DNA of 8,517 nt from Thermaceae bacterium. GTDB lineage: Bacteria > Deinococcota > Deinococci > Deinococcales > Marinithermaceae. Within the stretch, counting starts at the first letter, position 1. Every line of letters begins with the position of its first letter. The stretch spans positions 1-8,517 of the forward strand of contig JALUED010000130.1 in NCBI GenBank assembly GCA_027053145.1. The letters run 5' to 3'. Positions 1 to 7,919 of the stretch are shown here, one piece after another. The position numbers and the translations under genes were made by a program. The notes beneath the pieces were generated by a model. It did no database searches. It saw only the letters and a program-made list of their open reading frames with translations, and was not told the DNA's origin.

Positions 1-167
1 GCCTTGCCCCGGCCCCCGACGTGAACCTGGGCCTTGATCACCACCGTCTTGCCGATCTCCCGGGCGATCTCGCGGGCCTCCTCGGGGGTGTAGGCCACCT
101 TGCCCGGGGGGACCGGGATCCCGTAGCTCGCAAGGATCTCCTTGGCTTGATACTCGTGGAGCTTCAA
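1..167 (-). CDS. sucC: Succinyl-CoA synthetase (ADP-forming) beta subunit, N-terminal part; runs off the window start
   Basis: Beta chain of succinate-CoA ligase, the TCA-cycle enzyme that couples cleavage of succinyl-CoA to nucleoside-triphosphate formation; it works with the alpha chain SucD in the cytoplasm. Only the first 55 codons are present. The visible protein begins [20 protein letters not shown], the typical opening of SucC and the start of its ATP-grasp domain, and reaches the basic/glycine-rich [12 protein letters not shown] stretch (about residues 45-56) that contributes to nucleotide binding. The start is a TTG at 167-165, chosen because a strong Shine-Dalgarno AAGGAGG (complement of 174-180) lies 6 nt upstream and the alignment with the family begins exactly there. 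A perfect TATAAT lies just upstream, so it probably has its own promoter despite following the PIN/TRAM gene in the same direction. The sequence is closest in my memory to Thermus SucC. The family assignment is secure even from this fragment. Confidence 0.94.
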   Translation of the reverse strand, partial: MKLHEYQAKEILASYGIPVPPGKVAYTPEEAREIAREIGKTVVIKAQVHVGGRGK

Positions 168-192
168 CGCCCACCTCCTTTTGCCGGGGCGG

Positions 193-198
193 ATTATA
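193..198 (-). promoter_or_regulatory. -10 element of a probable sucC promoter
   Basis: The minus strand reads TATAAT, a perfect sigma-70/SigA -10 hexamer, in the only AT-rich patch of the 56-bp gap between the PIN/TRAM stop and sucC. Transcription would begin near 186, leaving a leader of about 19 nt that holds the AAGGAGG ribosome site. I find no good -35 hexamer at 16-19 bp spacing, where the sequence falls into the tail of the gap and the preceding gene. The hexamer sits in the loop of a short inverted repeat (GGCG 188-191, CGCC 200-203), which may be chance in such GC-rich DNA. This is inferred from the motif alone. Confidence 0.5.
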
Positions 199-223
199 AC
201 GCCGGAATCGGGGTCCTATGCCC

Positions 224-1204
224 CTAGCGCTTGCGGGCAAAGACCATCTTGCCGAGCTGGGTCTGGATCACCTGGGTAACCACCGCCTCGACCCACTCAC
301 CCTTCGCATCGGCGGCGCGTTCGACCACGACCATGGTGCCGTCCTCGAGGTACCCCACCCCTTGCCCCGGCTCCTTGCCCGGCTTTTGAATCCTGACCCG
401 GATCGCCTGCCCCGGCTGGTAGGGGGCTTTCAGGGCGTGGGCCAGCGCGTGGATCGAAAGCCCCCGCACCCCGTACACCTTGGCGAGCGCAAGGAGCGCC
501 GAGTCGTTGGAGACGATCGCCATCCCACGAGCGCGGGCGAGCTTCAAGAGCGCGTCGTCCACCTCGCCCGCAAAACCGGTCTCAAGGACCCGCGCCCCAA
601 GCTCGCCAAGCCGGGCCAGGGCCTCAAGCCCCCGACGGCCCTTGGCCCGGGAAAGCGGGTCGTTGCTATCGGCAAGCCCCTGTAGCTCCTTAAGCACGAA
701 GTCGGGAACGAAGACCGGCCCCTCCAAAAACCCAAGCTCCAAGACGTCGGCCACCCTACCATCAATCAACACCGAGGTATCGAGCAGCTTGCCCCCCTTG
801 GGCTCAGCTTCGGCCGCAGCCCGGCGGAAAAGATGCCGGTTCGCAAGCGCCACCGCGGAAAAAACCGCGATCAAAACCACCGCCAAAAGAAGCGAGTGGT
901 ACCAACGAAACCCGGGAACCTGGGAAAGCAGGGTGGTGAGCAAAACAGCGGCGATCAAGGCAAAAAGGCTTCCGGTGCTGACGGCAAGCAAGCCCTCGGG
1001 CGGAACCCGGCGCCAGGCCCGCTGCAACCGCTCTGCAAGACGCGCGAATCGAGGGCCCACCAAGACCGCGGTCAACAGGCCCACCAGCGTGAGGTACAGG
1101 GTGTTGAGCGAGGAGGCCTGGTAGGTCTCGCTGAGCCAAAGCCCAAGGCGAAACCCCAGGTACCCAAACACCACCAGGGTGGCCGCCTGGACCGCGGTCC
1201 GCAT
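224..1204 (-). CDS. Membrane-anchored PIN/TRAM-domain protein (YacL family)
   Basis: 326-residue putative membrane-tethered nuclease; the cellular substrate of the family is not established. Four hydrophobic segments lie at about residues 5-25, 34-50, 71-94 and 103-121, followed by a soluble PIN domain at about 138-260 and a TRAM (RNA-binding beta-barrel) domain at about 263-326. PIN acidic residues are visible: D142 in LLDTSVLIDGR (with D148), E173 in VLKEL, D216/D217 in EVDDALL and D234 in SNDS, so the metal-binding set looks intact. The length and layout match Bacillus YacL. The ATG at 1204 is kept because it includes the whole first membrane segment and lies 2 bp after the radA stop, with GGAG about 12 nt upstream; translation is probably coupled to radA. 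It is the last gene of the clpC-radA cluster, and in Bacillus yacL occupies the same downstream position. Family assignment is strong; nuclease activity is inferred from the family. Confidence 0.92.
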   Translation of the reverse strand: MRTAVQAATLVVFGYLGFRLGLWLSETYQASSLNTLYLTLVGLLTAVLVGPRFARLAERLQRAWRRVPPEGLLAVSTGSLFALIAAVLLTTLLSQVPGFRWYHSLLLAVVLIAVFSAVALANRHLFRRAAAEAEPKGGKLLDTSVLIDGRVADVLELGFLEGPVFVPDFVLKELQGLADSNDPLSRAKGRRGLEALARLGELGARVLETGFAGEVDDALLKLARARGMAIVSNDSALLALAKVYGVRGLSIHALAHALKAPYQPGQAIRVRIQKPGKEPGQGVGYLEDGTMVVVERAADAKGEWVEAVVTQVIQTQLGKMVFARKR

Positions 1205-1206
1205 GG

Positions 1207-2493
1207 CTAAAGCCTACTCCATTCGACGGCTTCCTCGACGCTTCGCACCCGCCCTGGCGCCAGCACCCGGGAAAACCCCGCCCGCTCGGCTTCGGCCAAG
1301 CGGCGTCCAAGGGCCGGCACGCTCCGAACCTCGCCCGCAAGCCCCACCTCGCCCACCACGGCGAGATCCTCAGGAATCGGACGCTGTACGACCGCCGAGT
1401 AAACCGCAAGCACCACCGCGAGGTCGAGCCCCGGATCGGCGACCCGCATTCCCCCGGCGAGATTGACATAAACGTCGAGCTGGCCGAGCCGGAGTCCAAG
1501 CCTCCGCTCCACCACCGCGAGCGCCACGTCCACCCGCCGGGGGTCAAGCCCCTGCACCACCCGCTTGGGCGCGGCGTAGGGCGAGCGCGCGGCGAGGGCT
1601 TGGACCTCGAGCAACACCGGCCGCTCGCCGGCGAGCGCGATCCCCACCACGCTCCCCGGCACCCCCACCGGCCGCTCGGCGAGGAAAGCTTCGGAGGGGT
1701 TCAAAACCTCGAAAAGGCCCCGGTCCTCCATGCGGAAGACCCCGACCTCGCCCACCGGCCCGAAGCGGTTCTTCTGGCTTCTTAGCACCCGAAAAAGTCC
1801 GGCGGTCTCCAGGTAGAGCGTCGCGTCCACCACGTGCTCGATCGTCTTAGGGCCGGCTACCGTGCCCTCCTTGGTTACGTGGCCGACGAGCACCACCACG
1901 CTTCCCGTCGCTTTGGCCAACCGCGTAAGGGCCTGGGTCGCGTTCCGCACCGCCACCAGGGAGCCGGGCACCCCCTCCGCCGCTATCGTCTGAATCGAGT
2001 CCACGAAGATCGCCCGCGGCCGCTCGGCCTCGAGCAGGGCGACGAGGGGCTCAAGCTCCGTCTCGCGCACAAGCAAAAGCTCCTCGCGCACCCCGAGCCG
2101 CCGGGCCCGCTGCTTGATCTGCCCCGGCGACTCCTCGCCGGCGACGTAGAGCACCCGTTCGCCCCGCGCGAGCAGCCGGTCGGCGATCTCCAAAAGGAGC
2201 GTGCTCTTCCCCACGCCAGGCTCGCCGCCGAGGAGCACCGCCTCGCCGGCCACGAAACCGCCGCCGAGCACGCGGTCGGCCTCGGCGAAACCGGTGGAGA
2301 TGCGCTCCTCCGCCGCCTCGGATACCGCGCTCAAAGGGAGGATCTCGGGAACCGCCCCAGGCGCGGCCTTCCCCTCTGGCTCAGGCTTTTCCTCGAGGAA
2401 GCTCCCCCAAGCCCCGCAGGTAGGGCACCGCCCAAGCGGCTTGGCCGTGCGGTAGCCGCACTCGACGCAGACGAAGCGGGCCGTGCGCGCCAC
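1207..2493 (-). CDS. radA: DNA repair protein RadA (Sms)
   Basis: RecA-like ATPase that promotes branch migration of recombination intermediates and helps DNA repair. The 428-residue length is normal for the family. Domain order is complete: an N-terminal zinc finger with C9-x2-C12 and C23-x2-C26; a RecA-type core with Walker [11 protein letters not shown] (89-98) and Walker B AIFVDS (161-166); the RadA-specific KNRFG motif (241-245) that distinguishes it from RecA; and a C-terminal Lon-like domain from about 270 to the end, which in this family is a structural/DNA-binding module and not a protease. The start is GTG at 2493, whose G is also the last base of the clpC TAG stop (TAGTG), so translation is coupled to clpC. 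An AGGAGG lies about 16 nt before the start inside the clpC coding end, too distant to be ideal. Nothing is missing or broken. Confidence 0.97.
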   Translation of the reverse strand: MARTARFVCVECGYRTAKPLGRCPTCGAWGSFLEEKPEPEGKAAPGAVPEILPLSAVSEAAEERISTGFAEADRVLGGGFVAGEAVLLGGEPGVGKSTLLLEIADRLLARGERVLYVAGEESPGQIKQRARRLGVREELLLVRETELEPLVALLEAERPRAIFVDSIQTIAAEGVPGSLVAVRNATQALTRLAKATGSVVVLVGHVTKEGTVAGPKTIEHVVDATLYLETAGLFRVLRSQKNRFGPVGEVGVFRMEDRGLFEVLNPSEAFLAERPVGVPGSVVGIALAGERPVLLEVQALAARSPYAAPKRVVQGLDPRRVDVALAVVERRLGLRLGQLDVYVNLAGGMRVADPGLDLAVVLAVYSAVVQRPIPEDLAVVGEVGLAGEVRSVPALGRRLAEAERAGFSRVLAPGRVRSVEEAVEWSRL

Positions 2494-4700
2494 TAGGCGA
2501 GGCTAAGCTCCTCCTCAAAGCGAAGCTCTCCGTCTTCGACCCGCACGTAGAAGCGGGCCGAGGGGTTCTTGAGCACCGCGAGCGAAAGGGGATCCTCCAC
2601 TCGGTCGCGAATCACGCTCCTGAGCTGCCGGGCGGAGCCGGTCTTCTCGGCGTGGGCCACCACCCACGCGGCAACCTCGGGAGCAAACCGGACGAAGACC
2701 TCCCTTGCGGCCATCTCCTCCTCAATCTCCTTAAGCATCATGCCGGCGATCCGGACGAGCTCCGCCTCGGTGAGCGGTCGGAAGCGGATCACCTCGTCGA
2801 GGCGGTCGAGGAACTCCGGGGTGAAGAGGGCCTTTAAGGGCGAGTCGGCGTCCACCTCGGTATCGGTGAAACCGATCCCCGGCCCGGTGTTGAAGCCGGT
2901 GTTCGAGGTCATGATCAGGATCACCCGACGAAAGTCCACGGTGCGCCCAAGGCCATCGGTAAGCCGCCCTTCGTCCAGCACCTGGAGGAAGGTGTTGTAG
3001 ATGTCCGGGTGGGCCTTCTCGATCTCGTCGAGGAGCACCACGCTAAAGGGCTGGCGCCGGACCGCCTCGGTGAGCCGCCCCCCTTGTTCGTAGCCGACGT
3101 AGCCCGGGGGCGCGCCGATTAGCTTGGAGATCGAATGGGGCTCAGCGAACTCGCTCATGTCAAAGCGCACGAGCGCCCGCTCCGAGCCAAAGAGCACCTC
3201 AGCGAGCGCCTTCGCAAGCTGGGTCTTCCCCACCCCCGAGGGCCCTACAAAGAGGAAGGAGGCGGCCACCCGGGTGCGCCCGCCAAGGCCAACCCGCGCG
3301 CGGCGAAGCGCGCTCGCGAGCGCCCGCACCGCTTCCTCCTGGCCGACCACGCGCTTTTTAAGCTCTTCCTCAAGGTGCAAAAGCTTCTCGTCGTCGCGGT
3401 CGTCCACGTACACGCCCCCCCAGGAGTCCACCACGCTCTCGATGTCCTCGCGGGTGACCATGGGGGTGCCGTCCTCATCCTCGGCGACCGGGAGGCCCAG
3501 CGAGGCGTTAAGGCGCACCCGGCTTGCGGCCTCGTCAATGAGGTCAATCGCTTTATCCGGGAAGTTGCGCCCGGGAAGGCTCCGGATCCCCACCTTGACC
3601 GAAAGGTCAAGGATCTCGTCGGGAATCACCACCCCGTGGTGGGCCTCGTAGCGGGGGCGGAGCCCTTTTAGGATCTCAAGGGTCTCCTCGGGGCTCGGCT
3701 CGAGCACGATCACCGGCTGGAAGCGGCGCTCCAACGCGGCGTCCTTCTCGATGTAGCGGTGGTATTCCCCGGTGGTGGTGGCCCCGATCACCTGGATCTC
3801 GCCGCGGGAAAGCGGGGGCTTCAAAATGTTCGCCGCATCGAGCGTCCCTTCTGCCCCACCGGCGCCGATCAGGGTATGGAGCTCGTCGATGAAGGCAATG
3901 ACCTTCGCGGTTTTGAGCTCCTCGATAATCTGACGAAGCCGCTCTTCAAATTCGCCGCGGTACTTGGTCCCGGCTACCACCCCCGCAAGGTCAATCTGCA
4001 CCACCCGGGCGCCCCGGAGCACCGGGGGCACCCGGCCCTCGACGATCGCCTGGGCAAGCCCCTCGACGATCGCCGTCTTGCCCACACCGGGATCGCCCAC
4101 CAAAACGGGGTTATTCTTCGTCCTCCGGGCAAGGATCTGGATCACCCGGTTGATCTCCTCGGTGCGGCCGATCACCGGGTCCAGCTTGCCCTCGCGGGCC
4201 TCCTTGGTCAGGTCGCGGCCGTACTCGTCCAAAAAAGGGGTTTGCTGGGGTTTTTCCTTGGGCTCCGCAGCCGCCTCGGCATTCGAAAGGATGCGCCACC
4301 GAATGGCGTCCACGTCCTTGGCGAAGTGGGTGAGGATGCGGTAAGCGATCCCGTCGCCCTCGCGGATGATCCCGAGCAGGATGTGCTCGGTGCCGATCAC
4401 CGAACTCCCCATGTTGCGGGCCTCGGCGGCGGCGAGCTCCATCACCCGCCGGGCCCGGGGGGTGATCGCCGGGGGCTCGCCGACCCGGCTGCCCTCACCC
4501 CGACCCACCAGCTCCTCCACCATCCGGCGCATGACCTCGAGGCTCGCGCCGTACTCCGCGAGGATCTTGGCCGCAGTCCCCCCCTCGCGCATCAGGCCGA
4601 GGAGCAGGTGCTCGGGGCCGATCATCGAGTGGCCGAGCCGGCTCCCTTCCTCCCTCGCGTAGTGAAAGACCAGCCTTGCGCGGTCGTCGTATCTGTTCAA
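2493..4700 (-). CDS. clpC: ATP-dependent Clp protease ATPase subunit, ClpC-type Hsp100 lacking the middle domain
   Basis: Two-domain AAA+ unfoldase that feeds substrates to ClpP. The 735 residues hold an N-domain with two Clp_N repeats (about 1-140), AAA-1 with Walker A GDPGVGKT (202-209) and Walker B FIDELH (270-275), and AAA-2 with Walker A GPSGVGKT (486-493), Walker [12 protein letters not shown] (554-564) and a sensor-2 arginine near 691. The GIGF at 608-611 sits where ClpC/ClpA carry their ClpP-docking loop ([I/V/L]G[F/L]), so partnership with ClpP is likely, although no clpP is in the window. About 45 residues join AAA-1 (ending RVRL, 394-397) to AAA-2; Bacillus ClpC has a coiled-coil M domain here, so this protein is nearer 735 than the usual 810 residues. 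The start is TTG at 4700, supported by AAAGGGG (complement of 4709-4715) 8 nt upstream. It is first in the operon with radA. ClpA is the alternative name; the N-domain sequence and the radA neighbour favour ClpC. Confidence 0.95.
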   Translation of the reverse strand: MNRYDDRARLVFHYAREEGSRLGHSMIGPEHLLLGLMREGGTAAKILAEYGASLEVMRRMVEELVGRGEGSRVGEPPAITPRARRVMELAAAEARNMGSSVIGTEHILLGIIREGDGIAYRILTHFAKDVDAIRWRILSNAEAAAEPKEKPQQTPFLDEYGRDLTKEAREGKLDPVIGRTEEINRVIQILARRTKNNPVLVGDPGVGKTAIVEGLAQAIVEGRVPPVLRGARVVQIDLAGVVAGTKYRGEFEERLRQIIEELKTAKVIAFIDELHTLIGAGGAEGTLDAANILKPPLSRGEIQVIGATTTGEYHRYIEKDAALERRFQPVIVLEPSPEETLEILKGLRPRYEAHHGVVIPDEILDLSVKVGIRSLPGRNFPDKAIDLIDEAASRVRLNASLGLPVAEDEDGTPMVTREDIESVVDSWGGVYVDDRDDEKLLHLEEELKKRVVGQEEAVRALASALRRARVGLGGRTRVAASFLFVGPSGVGKTQLAKALAEVLFGSERALVRFDMSEFAEPHSISKLIGAPPGYVGYEQGGRLTEAVRRQPFSVVLLDEIEKAHPDIYNTFLQVLDEGRLTDGLGRTVDFRRVILIMTSNTGFNTGPGIGFTDTEVDADSPLKALFTPEFLDRLDEVIRFRPLTEAELVRIAGMMLKEIEEEMAAREVFVRFAPEVAAWVVAHAEKTGSARQLRSVIRDRVEDPLSLAVLKNPSARFYVRVEDGELRFEEELSLA

Positions 4701-4752
4701 CGCAAATACCCCTTTCGCACCACGAATGCGGGCCGTCCTCGCCTTAAGACCA

Positions 4753-4761
4753 TGATATAGT
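4753..4761 (+). promoter_or_regulatory. Extended -10 promoter for glyQS
   Basis: TGATATAGT fits the extended -10 pattern TGnTATAAT, with TATAGT (4756-4761) one base off consensus. No TTGACA-like hexamer stands 16-18 bp upstream, which is acceptable for an extended -10 promoter. Predicted transcription start is near 4768, giving a leader of about 50 nt before the glyQ ATG. Inference from motif and position. Confidence 0.45.
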
Positions 4762-4775
4762 ATCGGCGTTTTTCC

Positions 4776-4795
4776 CGGGGGCGATGATGCCCCTG
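4776..4795 (+). promoter_or_regulatory. Short hairpin in the glyQ 5' leader
   Basis: GGGGC (4778-4782) and GCCCC (4789-4793) pair around the loop GATGAT. The stem extends outward through a G-U pair (4777/4794) and a C-G pair (4776/4795) to seven pairs. It would lie about 8 nt from the predicted 5' end and 22 nt before the start codon. It is not followed by a T run, so it is not a terminator. It might protect the 5' end or influence translation. The leader is too short for a T-box, and the T-box specifier/antiterminator sequence is not present. Confidence 0.35.
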
Positions 4796-4817
4796 ATTAC
4801 CAAAACGAGGGGGAGGC

Positions 4818-5667
<850 letters not shown>

Positions 5668-5684
<17 letters not shown>

Positions 5685-7776
5685 GATCGGCACCGAGGAA
5701 CTCCCCGCCTGGTACGTGGCCGAGGGAGAAGCCGCCCTTCGACAAAGCCTGGCCGAGGGGCTCCGCCAAGCCCGCATCGCCTTCGAGACCATCGAAACCT
5801 TCGCCACGCCGCGCCGGCTTGCGGCGCGGGTTGCGGGTCTTGCCGAGCGCCAAGCACGGCTAGAGGAAGAACGCCGGGGCCCCCCGGCAGCGGCTGCGTT
5901 TAAGGACGGCGCCCCCACTCCGGCGGCGATCGGCTTCGCAAAGAGCGCCGGCGTCCCGGTGGAAGCGCTTTTCGTCCGGGACACCGAGCGAGGCCCCTAC
6001 GTCTTCGCAAGGGTGGTGGACGAAGGGCGCCCTGCACGCGAGGTGCTGCCTGAGCTGCTCGCCGAGGTCATCGCAGGGCTTCCAGGCGAGCGGAAGATGC
6101 GCTGGGGCCAGGGCGAAGGGCCCTTCGTCCGGCCGGTGCGCTGGCTGGTCGCGCTTCTGGAGGACGAGGTGCTTCCCGTCGGGGCCTTTGGCCTGATCGC
6201 GGGGAACCGCACCCAGGGCCACCGCCTCCTCGCCCCCGGGCCCCTCGAGGTCCCCAACCCCGAGGCCTACGAGGACGTGCTGACGGGGGCCAAAGTGGTC
6301 CCCCGCCGCGAAACCCGGAAAGAACGCATCGTCTTCGAGGCGAGCACGCTCGCCGCCAGCGAGGGGCTTGAGGCCGTGCTCCCCGAAGACCTGCTCGAAG
6401 AGGTCACCGACCTCGTGGAGTGGCCGGTGGCGGTGATGGGCGCCTTCGACGAGGCCTACCTTGAGCTCCCCGACGAGGTGCTCGCGACCGTGATGATCCA
6501 CCACCAGCGCTTCTTCCCGGTGAAAACCCCAGGGGGGCGCCTCGCGCCTCGCTTCGTCGGCATTAGCAACAACGAGCGCGACCTAGGGCTAATCCGCGAG
6601 GGCTACGAAGGGGTTCTGAAGGGCCGCCTCGACGACGCCGTCTTCTTCTGGCGTGCAGACCGGAAAAAACCCCTTAAAGTTCACCGCGAAGGGCTCAAGG
6701 GCATGATCTTCGCCAAGGGCCTGGGGACGATGTGGGACAAGGCCGAACGCGTGGCCCGCGCCGCCGGTCTGCTCGCACCTGAGACCCCGGCGGACCCGGC
6801 GCTCGTCCACGAGGCCGGGGAACTCGTCTTCGCCGACCTCGCCACCCAGATGGTCTACGAGTTCCCCGAGCTCGAGGGCACGATGGCCAAACGCTATGCC
6901 CTTGCCGAGGGCTACCCCGAGGCCCTGGCCCAGGCGCTCGAGGACGTCCCCCGCCCCGAGGGCGCGACCGGCCCCCTGCCCAAGACCCACGAGGGGGCGG
7001 TGCTCTCGATCGCGGATAAGGCCGACACCCTGCTTGGATTTTTCCACCTGGGCAAGCGCCCGAAGGGCTCAGCCGACCCCTTCGGCCTCCGCCGCGCCGC
7101 CTTCGCCCTGGTGCGGGTGCTTGGGGCGCGCGGCTACGCCCTTCCCCTATCCCGCGTCTTCGAGGCCGCCGGCGAGGCCTACCGGGCCTTTGGCCTCGAG
7201 CCCACCGAAAAAGCCCGCGCCGAGGCCGAGGCCTTCGCCTGGGAGCGGCTTGAGAACCTCCTTGTGGCCGCCGGCCTACCGGTCCAGAGCGTCCGCGCCG
7301 CCCGGGCCGCGAGCCCAGCGGTCTACGGGGTGATGCTCCGCGCCTACCTGCTCCGCCTCCTCATGCACGACCCCCGCTTTACCGACCTCTTCCTGCTCTA
7401 TAAGCGCGCCGCCAACCTCGCCCGGGAGGCCGGCGCCGACGCCCGGCCCAACCCCGAGCACCTCGAAGCGCCTGAGGAGAAGGCACTTTTTTCGGCCCTG
7501 CCCCGGGTGGAGGCGACCGTCGAGCGCCTGCTTGAGCTTGGCGCCGAGCTGCTCCCTCCATGGGACCCGGCCGGCCCCCTTCCGCCCGCACCCTCGGAAC
7601 GGCTCACCGAGGTCCTCGCCGAGCTCGCCGCCTTCAAGGACGCCCTGGACGCCTTCCTCGACCGGGTGCTGGTCATGGTCGAGGACCCCGCGCTCCGAAG
7701 GAACCGCCTCGGCCTCCTCGTTGCCGTGCGCGACGCCCTCCGGAAGCTCGGGGCGCTGGAGGAGATAGGAGGATAA
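5668..7776 (+). CDS. glyS: Glycyl-tRNA synthetase beta subunit
   Basis: tRNA-binding chain of the heterotetrameric GlyRS; it recognises tRNA-Gly and partners GlyQ. The 702 residues are close to the family's usual 690. It opens with [15 protein letters not shown], the standard N-terminus. [11 protein letters not shown] lies near 274-284, [19 protein letters not shown] near 389-407, [15 protein letters not shown] near 448-462 and DPFGLRRAA near 470-478; these belong to the HD-like part of the chain. The C-terminal helical DALR-type anticodon-binding domain runs from about 540 and ends with the typical NRLGLL (679-684). I chose the GTG at 5668, not the ATG at 5617, because the conserved N-terminus begins there and GAGGGGG (5655-5661) lies 6 nt upstream; the longer form would add 17 unconserved residues. 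It overlaps the glyQ end by 17 bp. No frameshift or missing block is seen. Confidence 0.97.
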
Positions 7777-7778
7777 AA

Positions 7779-7870
7779 AGCTTGTAGCTTGTGGCTTGTG
7801 GCCTGTGGAAAAAGAGGATTTTTATCTCCGCCTGCCACAGGTTCTCTCCACAAGCCACTGGCCACGGGCT
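7779..7870 (+). terminator. Long imperfect hairpin downstream of glyS, possible terminator
   Basis: The arm 7779-7808 can pair with 7835-7870. The inner 14 bases (7795-7808) pair perfectly with 7835-7841 and 7848-7854, interrupted by a 6-nt bulge (TTCTCT, 7842-7847). The outer 16 bases pair with 7855-7870 with two mismatches and three G-U pairs. The loop is the AT-rich 7809-7834. There is no T run directly after the stem; TTTT occurs only at 7900-7903, after a smaller hairpin CTTGT-TTCT-ACAAG (7877-7890). It may end the glyQS transcript or stabilise its 3' end, but it lacks the canonical intrinsic terminator form. Confidence 0.3.
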
Positions 7871-7897
7871 ACTGGCCTTGTTTCTACAAGCCACAGG
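7781..7897. repeat. Opposed arrays of a degenerate 7-bp tandem repeat (CTTGTGG / CCACAAG)
   Basis: Forward array, four uninterrupted units at 7781-7808: CTTGTAG, CTTGTGG, CTTGTGG, CCTGTGG. Reverse-oriented units: CCACAGG 7835-7841; then four in register at 7848-7875 (CCACAAG, CCACTGG, CCACGGG, CTACTGG); then two at 7884-7897 (CTACAAG, CCACAGG). That makes eleven units, 77 of the 143 bp between glyS and asd. The period is 7 within each block and the shared pattern on one strand is CYACNRG. The units begin 4 nt after the glyS stop and end just before the asd -10 element. No protein is encoded: the best short frames cross the gap at random. The layout recalls heptanucleotide STRR repeats of cyanobacteria, but relationship to any named family is not shown. 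Confidence 0.85.
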
Positions 7898-7902
7898 CCT
7901 TT

Positions 7903-7908
7903 TATGCT
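7903..7908 (+). promoter_or_regulatory. -10 element of a leaderless-type asd promoter
   Basis: TATGCT fits the TANNNT -10 pattern and ends 11 nt before the asd ATG, which places the transcription start only 3-5 nt ahead of the start codon or at it. A weak TTGTTT (7878-7883) lies 19 bp upstream as a possible -35. No Shine-Dalgarno sequence is visible between 7905 and 7919, in contrast to the strong ones before glyQ, glyS and sucC. Leaderless mRNAs with a TANNNT box just before the start are well known in Deinococcus. Confidence 0.5.
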
Positions 7909-7919
7909 AGCCTCGGGCC

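Larger units (their letters stand above)
4701..4817. other. 117-bp divergent intergenic region between clpC and glyQ
   Basis: The region separates clpC (minus) from glyQ (plus) and must carry both start signals. The AT-rich core at 4752-4763 supplies an extended -10 for glyQ. On the minus strand the same core offers only imperfect -10 matches for clpC (TACTAT, complement of 4757-4762, or TATATC, complement of 4754-4759), without a recognisable -35. A short inverted repeat TTCG-5-CGAA (4714-4726) overlaps the upstream edge of the clpC ribosome site; its four-base arms are too short to call an operator. I see no CIRCE or CtsR-like site. No small ORF is convincing. Confidence 0.6.

Noticed and set aside
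199..224. Intrinsic terminator after the PIN/TRAM gene
   Set aside because: Only a four-pair GGGG/CCCC stem (210-213 with 221-224) is available and no T run follows on the minus strand.
804..1547. 247-codon open frame on the minus strand spanning the radA/PIN-TRAM junction
   Set aside because: It is in another frame of two well-supported genes, has low-complexity arginine/glycine/serine/tryptophan composition and no family features.
3759..4760. 333-codon open frame on the plus strand
   Set aside because: It lies antisense to clpC, has no recognisable domain and a histidine/proline/glycine-rich composition typical of GC-rich shadow frames. clpC on the other strand has full-length family similarity.
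4768..4817. T-box or glycine riboswitch ahead of glyQ
   Set aside because: The predicted leader is only about 50 nt, with one small hairpin and no T-box consensus, terminator/antiterminator pair or tandem glycine aptamer.
5860..6504. 214-codon open frame on the minus strand inside glyS
   Set aside because: Antisense shadow of a fully conserved glyS region; no ribosome site and no recognisable motif.
7781..7897. CRISPR array
   Set aside because: The repeated unit is only 7 bp, copies are mostly contiguous without unique spacers of even length, orientation is mixed, and there is no cas gene nearby.
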